DNA from: Bin87 sp965115825
Lineage (GTDB): Bacteria > Chloroflexota > Dehalococcoidia > Lucifugimonadales > UBA3495
NCBI GenBank assembly: GCA_965115825.1
Contig: OZ220464.1
Span: 1,550,001-1,614,000, forward strand
Direction of reading: 5' to 3'
DNA length: 64,000 bases
A program made the position numbers and the translations under genes. The first letter of the stretch is position 1; the number at the start of each line of letters is the position of its first letter. Positions 43,583 through 52,465 of the stretch are shown one piece after another. The notes below the pieces were generated by a model that was not told the DNA's origin, searched no databases, and saw only the letters and a list, made by a program, of their open reading frames with translations.

Positions 43583-45367
43583 ATGACTTATGCCTCCGTC
43601 GCCTGGCGTCCCTGGGGCCGCGATGCCTTCGCCGTCGCCCAGCAACTCGACCGCCCCATCCTGCTGTCCATCAACGGCGTCTGGTGCTACTGGTGCCACG
43701 AGATGGACGCCGGCACTTATGCCAACAGCCAGGTGGCCCGGTTCGTCAACGACCACTTCATTTCCATCCGCGTCGACACCGACCACCGCCCGGACGTCAA
43801 CGCCCGCTACAACGTGGGCGGCTGGCCCACAACTTCCTTCCTCACTCCCCATGGCGGCTACATCGCCGGCGCAACCTACTTGCCCCCCGACCAGTTCCTT
43901 GCCATGCTGGACGAAATCCGGCGCGCCTACTCCGAACGCAAGCCCGAACTCTACCAACAAGGCAACGACATCCTCGCCCAGCGTCGTGAACACGCGGCCC
44001 GCGTCTCCGCCGGCCGCGAGCCGGATGCCGCCCTGGTTGATGGCATAACCCGCCGCATCACCGGAACTTACGACCCAATTCACGGCGGCTTCGGCCTGGA
44101 ACCGAAATTCCCCGCCGCGCCTATGCTGCGCCTGCTACTCCACCGCTACCGCGCCACCGGCGAGCCCTTCTTCCGCATCATGCTTGCAAAGAGCCTGGAC
44201 GCCTTGGTCAACGGCGAACTGCGCGACCACGTCGATGGCGGCTTTTTCCGCTTCGTCGCCTCCGCCGATTGGACACAGCCTCAATACGAAAAAATGGCCG
44301 AGGACAACATCGCATTAGCCGGCGTCCTCATGGATGCCGGCATCATACTGCAATGCCCGGAGTACCTCCGCTGCGCTGACAAAACCGTCAATTACATCCT
44401 CAGCAACCTATACGACGCCAGCGCTCCCGGTATCAGAGGCAGCCAGGGCGCGCACTCGGATTACTTCGCCGAGCCGCCGCAACGTCGCCCCACCCTCACT
44501 CCGCCGCCCACCGACCCATGCTGCTACGCGGCCCTTACCGCGCAGACCACCTCCCTGCTCTTCGCCGCTGCCTGGAAACTCGGGCGACCCGAACTCACCG
44601 AAATAGCGGCCGGCCTCCTGGATGCCTTGATTGACCGGGCCGCCTGCAGACGACTGCCTCGCGTCCATAATGCTCCCTACCGCGATACTCCGCCCAATGA
44701 CGCTCCCTCCGATGACGAAGGCGATTTGCTGGTTGATTGGGCCTGGTTCCTCCTGGCGGCTCTGGACGGCCACGACTCCATACCCACCGCCGCCCATCGT
44801 TACCGAGAAGCCGCCGAACTCGCCGGCGATGTACTCCTGCAGCGTTTCCTCGACGCGCCCCGTGGCGGTTTCTGCGACATTGAAGACTCGCCCGAACGCC
44901 CCGGCTATCTGCGGGTACGGGAAAAGCCCCTGGCTGAAAACGTCGCCGCCGCTGTCGGCATGATGCGTCTGCATCACCTTACGCTGGCAGGCCGCTACCG
45001 CCAAACCGTCCACCACACCCTGAGCGCTTACGCCGAAGCCAACCGCGATTACGGCGAACTCGCCGCGGATTACGCCATCGCCATTGACCGCTATCTGCAC
45101 CCGCCGGTTGAGGTTACAGTAGAAGGATGCCCCGGCGCTCCCACTACCGTCGCCATGCTTGCCGCCGCCATGTCGTTGCCCAATCCCAACCTTATGCTCA
45201 AATTGGCGCCCGTAGCCGATCCCGACGCCCCGGCCCAGGCGCACGTGTGCCTGGATACGGTATGCTATCCTCCGGTGTCCGACCCGGCCGCCCTGGCCGA
45301 TGCCGTCGCCAACGGGGGCGCAGTTGCGGACAGCCCATTTCAAAATGTGCTCGACCTTCTCGGCTAA
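43583..45367 (+). CDS. DUF255 thioredoxin-like protein (YyaL/SSP411 family)
   Basis: 594 residues. An N-terminal thioredoxin-like domain has WRPWGRDAFAVAQQLDRPILLSI and a WCYWCHEMD active site, where most relatives have CHWCH. GGWPTTSFLTPHGG and a long alpha/alpha-toroid (six-hairpin-like) domain follow, with GGFGLEPKFPAAPMLRLLL, DHVDGGFFRFVASADWTQPQYEKMAEDN, and DWAWFLLAALDGH. The family's reaction is not established. Start is taken at the ATG at 43583; a GTG at 43565 is in frame and neither has a clear ribosome site. Confidence 0.88.
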   Translation: MTYASVAWRPWGRDAFAVAQQLDRPILLSINGVWCYWCHEMDAGTYANSQVARFVNDHFISIRVDTDHRPDVNARYNVGGWPTTSFLTPHGGYIAGATYLPPDQFLAMLDEIRRAYSERKPELYQQGNDILAQRREHAARVSAGREPDAALVDGITRRITGTYDPIHGGFGLEPKFPAAPMLRLLLHRYRATGEPFFRIMLAKSLDALVNGELRDHVDGGFFRFVASADWTQPQYEKMAEDNIALAGVLMDAGIILQCPEYLRCADKTVNYILSNLYDASAPGIRGSQGAHSDYFAEPPQRRPTLTPPPTDPCCYAALTAQTTSLLFAAAWKLGRPELTEIAAGLLDALIDRAACRRLPRVHNAPYRDTPPNDAPSDDEGDLLVDWAWFLLAALDGHDSIPTAAHRYREAAELAGDVLLQRFLDAPRGGFCDIEDSPERPGYLRVREKPLAENVAAAVGMMRLHHLTLAGRYRQTVHHTLSAYAEANRDYGELAADYAIAIDRYLHPPVEVTVEGCPGAPTTVAMLAAAMSLPNPNLMLKLAPVADPDAPAQAHVCLDTVCYPPVSDPAALADAVANGGAVADSPFQNVLDLLG

Positions 45368-45414
45368 CGGTTGCCTCGCTGCTTCCTCTCGCCCGTCGGT
45401 AAGGAGTTGATACC

Positions 45415-47205
45415 CTGAAGACCCACGACTGCGGCGAATTGCGCGCCGCTCACCACGGTTCCGCAATCACTCTGGCCGGCTGGATTAGCCGTCGACGGGA
45501 CCACGGAGGCATTATTTTCATCGACCTCCGCGACCGCTCGGGTTTCGTGCAGGCGGTACTCAATCCCGAACACCTCTCGCAGCAGGACTACGTCATCGCG
45601 GAACGCCTCCGCTCCGAATGGTGCGTACAGCTGACGGGAACCGTTCGCAAGCGGCCCGCCGGCTCCGAGAACCCGGTTCTGCCCACCGGCGACGTGGAGG
45701 TGATGGCAGACGGCGTCACCGTACTGAATCAGTCCCTCACGCCGCCTTTTTACATCACCGACGACGTTGACGCCGACGAGAGCCTCCGCCTCCGCTACCG
45801 CTACCTCGACCTCCGCCGGCCCAAAATGCAGGAGAACCTCCGCCTGCGCCACCGCGTGGTCAAGTACATCCGCGACTACCTAGACGAGCATAATTTCCTG
45901 GAAATAGAAACCCCAATCCTCATCAAAAGCACTCCGGAGGGCGCCCGGGATTTCCTGGTGCCCAGTCGGATGCAGCCGGGCAGTTTCTACGCTCTGCCCC
46001 AATCTCCCCAGCAGCTCAAGCAGCTGCTAATGGTCAGCGGCGTAGAACGCTATTTCCAGATTGCCCGCTGCTTCCGCGACGAAGATCTCCGCGCCGACCG
46101 CCAGCCCGAATTCACCCAGCTTGACCTGGAAATGAGCTTCGCCAGCGAATCGGACGTTCTAACCCTTATTGAAGGACTCTACACCGGCATCGTGAGGGAA
46201 CTGACTCCCCGCTTCACCGTCAAGACGCCCTTCCCTCACCTCACCTACGCCGACGCCATCGCCCGCTACGGCAGCGATAAACCCGACCTGCGCTATGGCC
46301 TGGAAATGGCCGACGTGAGCGACCTCGCCGCCGAAACCGAGTTCCGCGTCTTTCACGGCATCCTCAAGCAGGGCGGCATCATTAAGGCTATGGCCGTGCC
46401 CGGCCAAGGCGGCCTCTCCGGCTCCGATATGCGCCGCCTGGAAGACGTTGCCAAAGAGTTCGGCGCTGCCGGAATGAGCCATGTCCGGCTCCCCGGCGAC
46501 AGTCCACTGGACGCCCTGGTCGACAGCGACGCGCTGCTCTCCCCTGGCCTGCGTATGCCCGCAGAGTGGGTCATCCGACTGGCCCAACGCGCCGGCGCCA
46601 ATCGGGGCGACCTGATAATCCTGATGGCTGGCCCTCCCAAACAAGCCAACCAGTTCCTCGCCTCAATGCGCTCTTATCTGGCTGAGCGGCTATGTCTGGC
46701 TGACCCGCACACCCTCGCCTTCGCTTTCGTAACCGACTTCCCAATGTTTGAATGGGATGACGCCGCTCAACGCTGGGATTCCACCCATCACCCCTTCACT
46801 GCTCCCGCCTCCGGCTGCGAGGCAATGCTCGCCGGCGACGACCTTGCCAACATCCCGTCGCGAGCCTACGACCTGGTCTGCAACGGTTCTGAGCTGGCCA
46901 GCGGTAGCATCCGCATCCACCGGCGGGACATGCAGGAAAGAGTCTTCGGCATCCTGGGCTACACGCCGGAACAGGTGCAGGAGCGTTTCGGCCACATTTT
47001 GGAAGCCTTTGACTACGGCGCGCCGCCCCACGGCGGCATCGCACCCGGCATCGACCGGCTGGTAGCCATTCTGGCCGGCGCCGACTCCCTCCGGGAAGTG
47101 ATTGCCTTCCCCAAGACCCAGAGCGGCTCTGACCTGCTCTTCGGCGCGCCGGCGTCGGTTGACTTCTCCCAACTGCAAGATTTGGGAATTCAGATAGTGG
47201 ATTAA
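45415..47205 (+). CDS. aspS: Aspartate-tRNA ligase, apparent CTG start
   Basis: Class II synthetase charging tRNA-Asp (or Asp/Asn when nondiscriminating). About 596 residues in the bacterial-type layout: OB-fold anticodon domain (LAGWISRRRDHGGIIFIDLRDRSGFVQAV), the ALPQSPQQLKQLLM loop, motif 2 YFQIARCFRDEDLRADRQPEFTQLD, a GAD insertion domain, and motif 3 GIAPGIDRLVAIL. Homologues start with KTHxCGEL, and this sequence (KTHDCGEL) is encoded just upstream of any ATG/GTG/TTG. It begins after a CTG at 45415 with AAGGAG 8 nt in front. A TTG at 45439 would delete eight conserved residues. Confidence 0.95.
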   Translation: MKTHDCGELRAAHHGSAITLAGWISRRRDHGGIIFIDLRDRSGFVQAVLNPEHLSQQDYVIAERLRSEWCVQLTGTVRKRPAGSENPVLPTGDVEVMADGVTVLNQSLTPPFYITDDVDADESLRLRYRYLDLRRPKMQENLRLRHRVVKYIRDYLDEHNFLEIETPILIKSTPEGARDFLVPSRMQPGSFYALPQSPQQLKQLLMVSGVERYFQIARCFRDEDLRADRQPEFTQLDLEMSFASESDVLTLIEGLYTGIVRELTPRFTVKTPFPHLTYADAIARYGSDKPDLRYGLEMADVSDLAAETEFRVFHGILKQGGIIKAMAVPGQGGLSGSDMRRLEDVAKEFGAAGMSHVRLPGDSPLDALVDSDALLSPGLRMPAEWVIRLAQRAGANRGDLIILMAGPPKQANQFLASMRSYLAERLCLADPHTLAFAFVTDFPMFEWDDAAQRWDSTHHPFTAPASGCEAMLAGDDLANIPSRAYDLVCNGSELASGSIRIHRRDMQERVFGILGYTPEQVQERFGHILEAFDYGAPPHGGIAPGIDRLVAILAGADSLREVIAFPKTQSGSDLLFGAPASVDFSQLQDLGIQIVD

Positions 47206-47228
47206 CAGCGCATCGGAGGAAACGCAAA

Positions 47229-48416
47229 ATGACCCAGTTCAACTACGACCGCCTGTTTGCGCAGCGGGCGCCCATCACCACTCGCAGCGAAAACCGCAAC
47301 GCCAAATACGACTTCGCCGTCGCCTATCCCGACCCAGACACCCTGCCCTTGGAAGGTCTCGTTGCCTCCCTCCGCGTTGCCCTGGAACGGGAAGGCCGCG
47401 ATTTGGCCTACTACCCGGTGTCCGCCGGCTATCCCCCGCTTCGGGAACTGGTGGCCGACAAACTCCGCCGCGACCGGCAGATGGACGCATCCGCCGACGA
47501 CATCATCCTCACCTCCGGCTCCGGCGAAGCCATCAATATGCTCATCCAGGCCCTCACCGATCCCGGCGACGTCCTGCTCACCGAAGAGTACGTCTATCTC
47601 GGCACCATGCGCCAGATGCGCTTGTGGGGCGCCCAGGTCGTCGGCGTAAAGTGCGACGATGCCGGCATAATCCCGGAATCGCTGGACGAAACCATCCGCG
47701 CCCAAGCCGCCGCCGGCAAGCGCGTCAAGTTCCTCTACACCATCCCCACCTTCCAGAACCCCCTCGGCTGGACGATGACCCTAGAACGCCGACAGCGCAC
47801 CTTGGAAATTTGCCGGAGCCACGGCGTCCCCGTGCTGGAAGACGACTGCTACGTTGACCTCCGCTTTGAAGGTAACGATGTAACCTCCATCAGCAGCATG
47901 GACGACGGCGGGCAAGTGCTTTACGTCGGCTCAATGTCCAAGATTATCGCCCCCGGCGTCCGCATGGGCTACTTGGTTGCGCCGGAGGCTGTGCGACAAC
48001 GCGCCTTGAGCTTCAAATCCGGCGGCGTCAATCAGTTCGCCGCCCTGGCCATCGAGGAGTACCTGCGCAACCATATGTATGACCACATCGACGACGAGAA
48101 CCAAGCCCTCCGCGCCAAGCGGGACGCCATGTTGGCCGCCTTGGGAGAGCACTTCGGCAACCGCGCCACCTGGACCAAACCCGAAGGCGGCCTCTATCTC
48201 TGGCTGACGATGCCCGAAGGCACCGACCTGGCCGGCTTTCAGGAACAGTCCTTCAGGGAAGGCGTCGGCTACTACAACGGCTCCATGTTCTCGCCGGAAG
48301 GCAACGGCGCCAACATGGCCCGTCTATGCTTCGGCCACCCCTCTGCCGAAACCCTCTCCGAAGGCATCGCCGAACTCGCCAGCATCTTCGAGCGCAACGG
48401 CATCTTCGCCGGCTGA
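47229..48416 (+). CDS. PLP-dependent aminotransferase (class I/II, 2-aminoadipate/MocR-like fold)
   Basis: A 395-residue fold-type I aminotransferase. Features are YYPVSAGYPPLRELVADKL, LTSGSGEAINMLIQAL, the YTIPTFQNPLGWTM segment with its Asn, LEDDCYVDLRF with the PLP-nitrogen Asp, the Schiff-base Lys in VGSMSKIIAPGVRMGY, and the carboxylate-binding Arg in ARLCFGHP. The sequence type matches alpha-aminoadipate/aromatic/branched-chain aminotransferases; substrate not determined. It follows aspS by 23 nt. Confidence 0.9.
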   Translation: MTQFNYDRLFAQRAPITTRSENRNAKYDFAVAYPDPDTLPLEGLVASLRVALEREGRDLAYYPVSAGYPPLRELVADKLRRDRQMDASADDIILTSGSGEAINMLIQALTDPGDVLLTEEYVYLGTMRQMRLWGAQVVGVKCDDAGIIPESLDETIRAQAAAGKRVKFLYTIPTFQNPLGWTMTLERRQRTLEICRSHGVPVLEDDCYVDLRFEGNDVTSISSMDDGGQVLYVGSMSKIIAPGVRMGYLVAPEAVRQRALSFKSGGVNQFAALAIEEYLRNHMYDHIDDENQALRAKRDAMLAALGEHFGNRATWTKPEGGLYLWLTMPEGTDLAGFQEQSFREGVGYYNGSMFSPEGNGANMARLCFGHPSAETLSEGIAELASIFERNGIFAG

Positions 48417-48445
48417 ACGAGACATTCGCAGCCGCCTATATTATT

Positions 48446-48478
48446 GGGGGCGGGTTTGAGACCCGCCCCCGACGTTTT
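48446..48478. terminator. Terminator between convergent aminotransferase and FBPase genes
   Basis: A 10-bp perfect stem GGGGGCGGGT (48446-48455) with ACCCGCCCCC (48461-48470), then GACGTTTT. It can serve the plus-strand gene and partly the opposite one. Confidence 0.85.
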
Positions 48479-48495
48479 CGACCATTTGACGACTG

Positions 48496-49677
48496 TCAGT
48501 CTCCATCCCCGGTTGCAACCGCCTCCACTCCCGCCGGTTGGCGCCCGTTCGTCCGAATCGCAAAGCGCGCCACCAAATCCCCAATGCTCTGGCGGAACCC
48601 GGAGTACTCCAGCTCTCCGTAGGGCAGCATTGCCGCGCCGGACCAGCCTTGCGATCGCATGGCAATCCCCTTCTCCTGCGCGATCTGCCGCGTGTAGTCC
48701 CACGCCGGGTTGTCAAAGAAGTCCGTGGAAGACTCGGCGAATTTGCCCTCCCCGTTAATGCTGAACCCTACGCAGGACACCAGCGGCAGGCAGTACATAC
48801 CCGTAACCGCCGTGTTGATGGGCACCGGCATCAGCGGCATCACATGGGAACCGCGAGCGTCCCCGCCGATGTAATGGGCCTTGGTGTAAGGCGAAATCAG
48901 CTCCTCCGGCGCCGGGAAGATGCCCTGGTTGCGCACCACCGCCACCGGGTCATCCTTACCAGTATAGCTGCCGGCGATGTTATGCAGCCGCGTAGCGGAG
49001 ATGGCCGCTGCCGTCTGCCCGCTGTGCCGCGCAACCACACTCTCAATGGCGAACCGCTCGTTGTCCCGCAGCAGCACCGTAATCTTGTAATAGTCCTCCG
49101 GCGCGTTCAGCGAGATGATGCTGTCCCCATCGGTGTTGTCCATGTCTATGATGTTGAATGTGAAGCCCTCGCCCAAGCGCGGCAGCATCAGCCCAGCGCA
49201 GTACATCGGGTCGGCAAAGCCCAGGAACGTCGGAAGGTTGTATGCGCCGGGGCCGCACTTGTCGGCTGCCAGCACGAAGAACGACTCCGCCGGCCGAAGC
49301 GGGTTCGTCTTCACCGGGTCGTGCTCAAAGGTAATTTCCGCCACCGCAGGGCCGGCGCCACGAATGTTGCCCGACGGAGCATCCACCAGCAGGTCTTGCC
49401 CGGCCCCGTACAACCCATACTGACGGGCGATTTCCGTAGCCTCCAGAAACGCGCTCCAAGCGAATTGATGCACCGCTTCGTCGTTGTCGCCTCTGGCGTG
49501 CGTAGTCGTTATACAGATGTCATCGCCCGTATGCCCCACGTAAGCATCAATGAGCAGGCCATCCCTCACGGCCCGGTCTGCGGCGGCGCGCACGGCTTCC
49601 ATCATCCGGTCGGACGGCTTGGTATGGCCGCCGATTGAACCTACGTCAGCCTTGAGCACGGAAATTGTCAAATCCAT
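48496..49677 (-). CDS. Type V (archaeal-type) fructose-1,6-bisphosphate aldolase/phosphatase
   Basis: A 393-residue enzyme combining aldolase and phosphatase steps of gluconeogenesis. Metal ligands match the family: D11 and H18 (KADVGSIGGH), D52-D53 (GHTGDD), and the MDNTDGD region near 180. The Schiff-base Lys241 and Tyr238 lie in GSYTGKDDP. Length is as expected. GGAGGGAGAG precedes the ATG. This enzyme favours the gluconeogenic direction, fitting an organism that makes sugars from acyl-CoA or C1/C2 precursors. Confidence 0.95.
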   Translation of the reverse strand: MDLTISVLKADVGSIGGHTKPSDRMMEAVRAAADRAVRDGLLIDAYVGHTGDDICITTTHARGDNDEAVHQFAWSAFLEATEIARQYGLYGAGQDLLVDAPSGNIRGAGPAVAEITFEHDPVKTNPLRPAESFFVLAADKCGPGAYNLPTFLGFADPMYCAGLMLPRLGEGFTFNIIDMDNTDGDSIISLNAPEDYYKITVLLRDNERFAIESVVARHSGQTAAAISATRLHNIAGSYTGKDDPVAVVRNQGIFPAPEELISPYTKAHYIGGDARGSHVMPLMPVPINTAVTGMYCLPLVSCVGFSINGEGKFAESSTDFFDNPAWDYTRQIAQEKGIAMRSQGWSGAAMLPYGELEYSGFRQSIGDLVARFAIRTNGRQPAGVEAVATGDGD

Positions 49678-49811
49678 CAGAACTCTCCCTCCGGTCGCGT
49701 CGTGGGGTCAACTGCGCGAGGCCTTCCCAGCATGATTAAATAGGCGACGCGCCATTTGATTTCCTGCGTTTCGTAACCTGTACGATAGCACCGCCCGTTT
49801 GACACGTCAAT

Positions 49812-49841
49812 TTGCCGGCGCGATGATAATCCGGTTATAAT
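49812..49841 (+). promoter_or_regulatory. Predicted promoter of the zinc-ribbon/TPR gene
   Basis: TTGCCG (49812-49817), an 18-bp spacer and a perfect TATAAT (49836-49841), 30 nt before the start codon. A second TTGACA at 49799-49804 lies upstream. Confidence 0.6.
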
Positions 49842-49871
49842 AGCCTCGACACCAACGGATACCGGGTACGC

Positions 49872-50636
49872 ATGGACCTAATCCTGCAAATATTGTCAGT
49901 GCTGTTCGTAGTGCTGTGGACGGGCCGGCTCGCTTACCGGAAAGGCCGCAACCCTTTGTTGTGGGCCGGAATAGCCGTGCTGCCCGCCGCGGCGGTTCAG
50001 GCTTTCGGATTGCCGGAAGCAATAACCATTCTCTGCATGGGCCCCATGCTCGTCCTGGTCTTCATACCCTCGCGCCAGCGGGCTACCGCTGATGGTGAGG
50101 GCAGTGTTGCTTCATCAGTCCCCTGTCCCCGCTGTCAACATTCCCACGAGCCGGGCCCCAGCTTCTGCACCAACTGCGGGTGGAAACTCAACCGCCCTTA
50201 CGCCACTGCCGACACGACCACCGAACCTACCGAACCCGTCATGGCCGCGTCAACAACGGAAATCTCCGACCCTGCCCATCCAGCGGAGCCTACCACAGCT
50301 GCCGCCTCGTCAACTCCCGATCCTGTATTGGCGTCCGAGCAAGCCGACGCGCCGCCTCAGGCCTCTGCAATAAGTCAGGATGATGCTCAACCGGCTGCGG
50401 CGTTCTCTTCTGCGCCCATGAAAATCACCCGTCCGCTCACTGCGTCCGGCATGACCGAAGCAGGGCTGACCCTTTTCAATCAGGGACGCATCCGCGAGGC
50501 TGTTGACCAATTCACCAAAGCTATTGCCCTCGACCCCCGCTATCGAGCGGCATGGGCCAACCGCGCCAAAGCCTACGACAAGCTCGGCCTGCGCGACAAA
50601 GCCGCGGCTGACCAGCGCCAACTGGAAGCCATCTAG
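49872..50636 (+). CDS. Membrane protein with zinc ribbon and C-terminal TPR
   Basis: A 254-residue protein: two N-terminal hydrophobic helices (about 1-20 and 29-66), a zinc ribbon (CPRC at about 84 and CTNC at about 99), a Thr/Ala/Pro-rich linker of about 75 residues, and a C-terminal pair of TPR helices (GLTLFNQGRIREAVDQFTKAIALDPRY, AWANRAKAYDKLG). The TPR likely mediates protein contacts. Function unknown. It ends one base before the convergent fabI. Confidence 0.8.
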   Translation: MDLILQILSVLFVVLWTGRLAYRKGRNPLLWAGIAVLPAAAVQAFGLPEAITILCMGPMLVLVFIPSRQRATADGEGSVASSVPCPRCQHSHEPGPSFCTNCGWKLNRPYATADTTTEPTEPVMAASTTEISDPAHPAEPTTAAASSTPDPVLASEQADAPPQASAISQDDAQPAAAFSSAPMKITRPLTASGMTEAGLTLFNQGRIREAVDQFTKAIALDPRYRAAWANRAKAYDKLGLRDKAAADQRQLEAI

Positions 50637-50637
50637 C

Positions 50638-51411
50638 TCACACTGCCATGATGTGATAGCCGGCATCCACCGGCAGCGTGGTCCCGGTTACCCCAGTAGA
50701 TAGGTCGCTGGCTAAAAACAGCGCTGTCTTGGCAACCTCGTCCGCCGTGATGTTCCGCTGCAAGGGCGCGCGTTCGGCGTGAGCCCGCTTCATATCCAGA
50801 AACCCACTGATTCCCCGGGCGGCCAGCGTGTCAATCGGCCCGGCAGAAATCGCATTCACGCGGATACCTTCCCCGCCGTATTCGTAGGCCAACTGACGCA
50901 CTTCGTGCTCCAAGGCCGCCTTTGCCGTTCCCATCACGTTGTACCCCGGATAGACCCGGCTGGAGGCATGAAAGGTCATCGCAATAACGCTGCCGCCGTC
51001 GGTCATCAACGGCGCAGCGTGCTTCACCATCGGCAGCAGCGTAAAGGCGCTTATCTCCAACGCCAGGCGGAACCCATCCCGCCCGGTGTCTGCCATACGC
51101 CCGGCTAAATCATCCCGGTTAGCGAACGCGATGCTGTGCACCAACGCCGACAGCGACCTCATCTCCGCGCCGATGCTCTCAAAAACCCCTCGAATCTGCT
51201 CATCATCCGATGCATCGCAGGGCAAGATGAGCGCGTCCTCCAGTGTATCCGCCAGCCGCGACACCCGGTCTTTGAGCCGGTCGTTTTGGTAGGTCAATGC
51301 AATACGCGCCCCGGCGTCCGCCAATGCGCGCGCAATTGCCCATGCTATGCTGCGGTCGTTGGCCACCCCAAATATGACCGCATTGCGGCCCGTCAAATCA
51401 ATCGGATACAC
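50638..51411 (-). CDS. fabI: Enoyl-ACP reductase (NADH), FabI type
   Basis: Last step of the fatty acid elongation cycle. A 257-residue SDR with GVANDRSIAWAIA for cofactor binding, HSIAFANRDDL, and the catalytic pair Tyr157-Lys164 (YNVMGTAK, as in FabI rather than FabL/FabK). The C-terminus has GTTLPVDAGYHIMAV. It lies about 50 nt downstream of the F420-type oxidoreductase gene, at the end of the cof operon strand, with a dispersed repeat between. Confidence 0.94.
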   Translation of the reverse strand: MYPIDLTGRNAVIFGVANDRSIAWAIARALADAGARIALTYQNDRLKDRVSRLADTLEDALILPCDASDDEQIRGVFESIGAEMRSLSALVHSIAFANRDDLAGRMADTGRDGFRLALEISAFTLLPMVKHAAPLMTDGGSVIAMTFHASSRVYPGYNVMGTAKAALEHEVRQLAYEYGGEGIRVNAISAGPIDTLAARGISGFLDMKRAHAERAPLQRNITADEVAKTALFLASDLSTGVTGTTLPVDAGYHIMAV

Positions 51412-51430
51412 GGAAAACCTCGCTGGGATT

Positions 51431-51457
51431 TCATCGTCATTGCCGCTTTCACGGGAA
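51431..51457. repeat. Dispersed repeat between the LLM and fabI genes
   Basis: TCATCGTCATTGCCGCTTTC then ACGGGAA, a degenerate member of the cgtcattcccgc/gcgggaat family also at 5086, 34831 and 40619. Confidence 0.6.
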
Positions 51458-51462
51458 CCGGG

Positions 51463-52455
51463 TTACCCTCGAAGGTCGGGCGCAACCTGCTCCAAAAACG
51501 TCTCCATTTGCTCTTCCTGTCGATAACTGGCAAACCTGACCACAATCTGGTCGGCACCGGCCTCGGCGTAAGCGTGAATGCGTTCCCGCACCCGCTCGGC
51601 GTCGCCGAATGGCCCCCAGCGGTCGCCCCAGATATTTGCGCCGTAGTATCCCAGCAGCCAGTCTTCCGCCTCCGCCTCTGCGCGGGCGACATCTTCGTCC
51701 AGATTCACCGTCAAGTACATCACCGACGACATAGATTCGGGGTTACGGCCATACTCAACGCAGTAGCCCTCCACCGTATCGTTCAGCTCGATGAATTCGT
51801 CCGGAGTGGCCGAAATGGAGATTATGCCGTCAGCCAAACGGGCCGCCCGTCGCGCCTGCCGTTCCCGCTGCGCTCCCTGCCCGTCGCCCCGTCCATGCCA
51901 GTGTACGCCGAGGTACACTGGGACGCCGCCGGGCTGAACCGGCGTCGGCTCCATTACCACCTCATCCATCTCAAAGTGCCGGCCGGCAAACGAATACGGT
52001 TTTCCGCTGCCCAACCCCTTGATTATCTGCAACATTTCTTCCAGCCGAGGAGCCCGCGTCCGCTGCTCCACTTGCGCGTTGCGCCACTCCGCCTGCTGCA
52101 TTGCATTGAACGCGCCGCCCACACCGACGCCCAGTTGCAACCGCCCACCGGAAATCAGGTCAACTGTGCCCGCCATCTGCGCCAGCAGTACCGGATGCCG
52201 CAGCGCCATCAGCATCACCGCCGTCCCCAGGCGCACCCGGGATGTGCGCCCCGCAATGGCTGCCAGCGTTGTCATCGCTTCCAGCCGCGGTTTTGCCGTC
52301 AGACTGTCGCCCACCCACACTGAATCCATGCCCGCTTCTTCTGCCCACGTCGCCAGCCGCAGCACCGCCTCGGCGTCGGTCGGCTTCTTGTCTTCCAGCA
52401 GAAGCCCTCGAGTAGGAAGCAAACAACCCAGCTGGGGTTTCCCAGTCATACTCAC
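51463..52455 (-). CDS. Luciferase-like F420-dependent oxidoreductase
   Basis: A 330-residue TIM-barrel LLM enzyme: LATWAEEAGMDSVWVGDSL, RVRLGTAVMLMALRHPVLLAQMAGTVDLISGGRLQLGVGVGG, and RAPRLEEMLQIIKGLGSG. It begins 10 nt after cofC with GAGGTGA in front of a GTG at 52455 (an ATG two codons later is possible). Being the fifth gene of the F420 biosynthesis operon makes F420 the probable cofactor. The substrate is unknown. Confidence 0.9.
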   Translation of the reverse strand: MSMTGKPQLGCLLPTRGLLLEDKKPTDAEAVLRLATWAEEAGMDSVWVGDSLTAKPRLEAMTTLAAIAGRTSRVRLGTAVMLMALRHPVLLAQMAGTVDLISGGRLQLGVGVGGAFNAMQQAEWRNAQVEQRTRAPRLEEMLQIIKGLGSGKPYSFAGRHFEMDEVVMEPTPVQPGGVPVYLGVHWHGRGDGQGAQRERQARRAARLADGIISISATPDEFIELNDTVEGYCVEYGRNPESMSSVMYLTVNLDEDVARAEAEAEDWLLGYYGANIWGDRWGPFGDAERVRERIHAYAEAGADQIVVRFASYRQEEQMETFLEQVAPDLRG

Positions 52456-52465
52456 TCAAATCACC

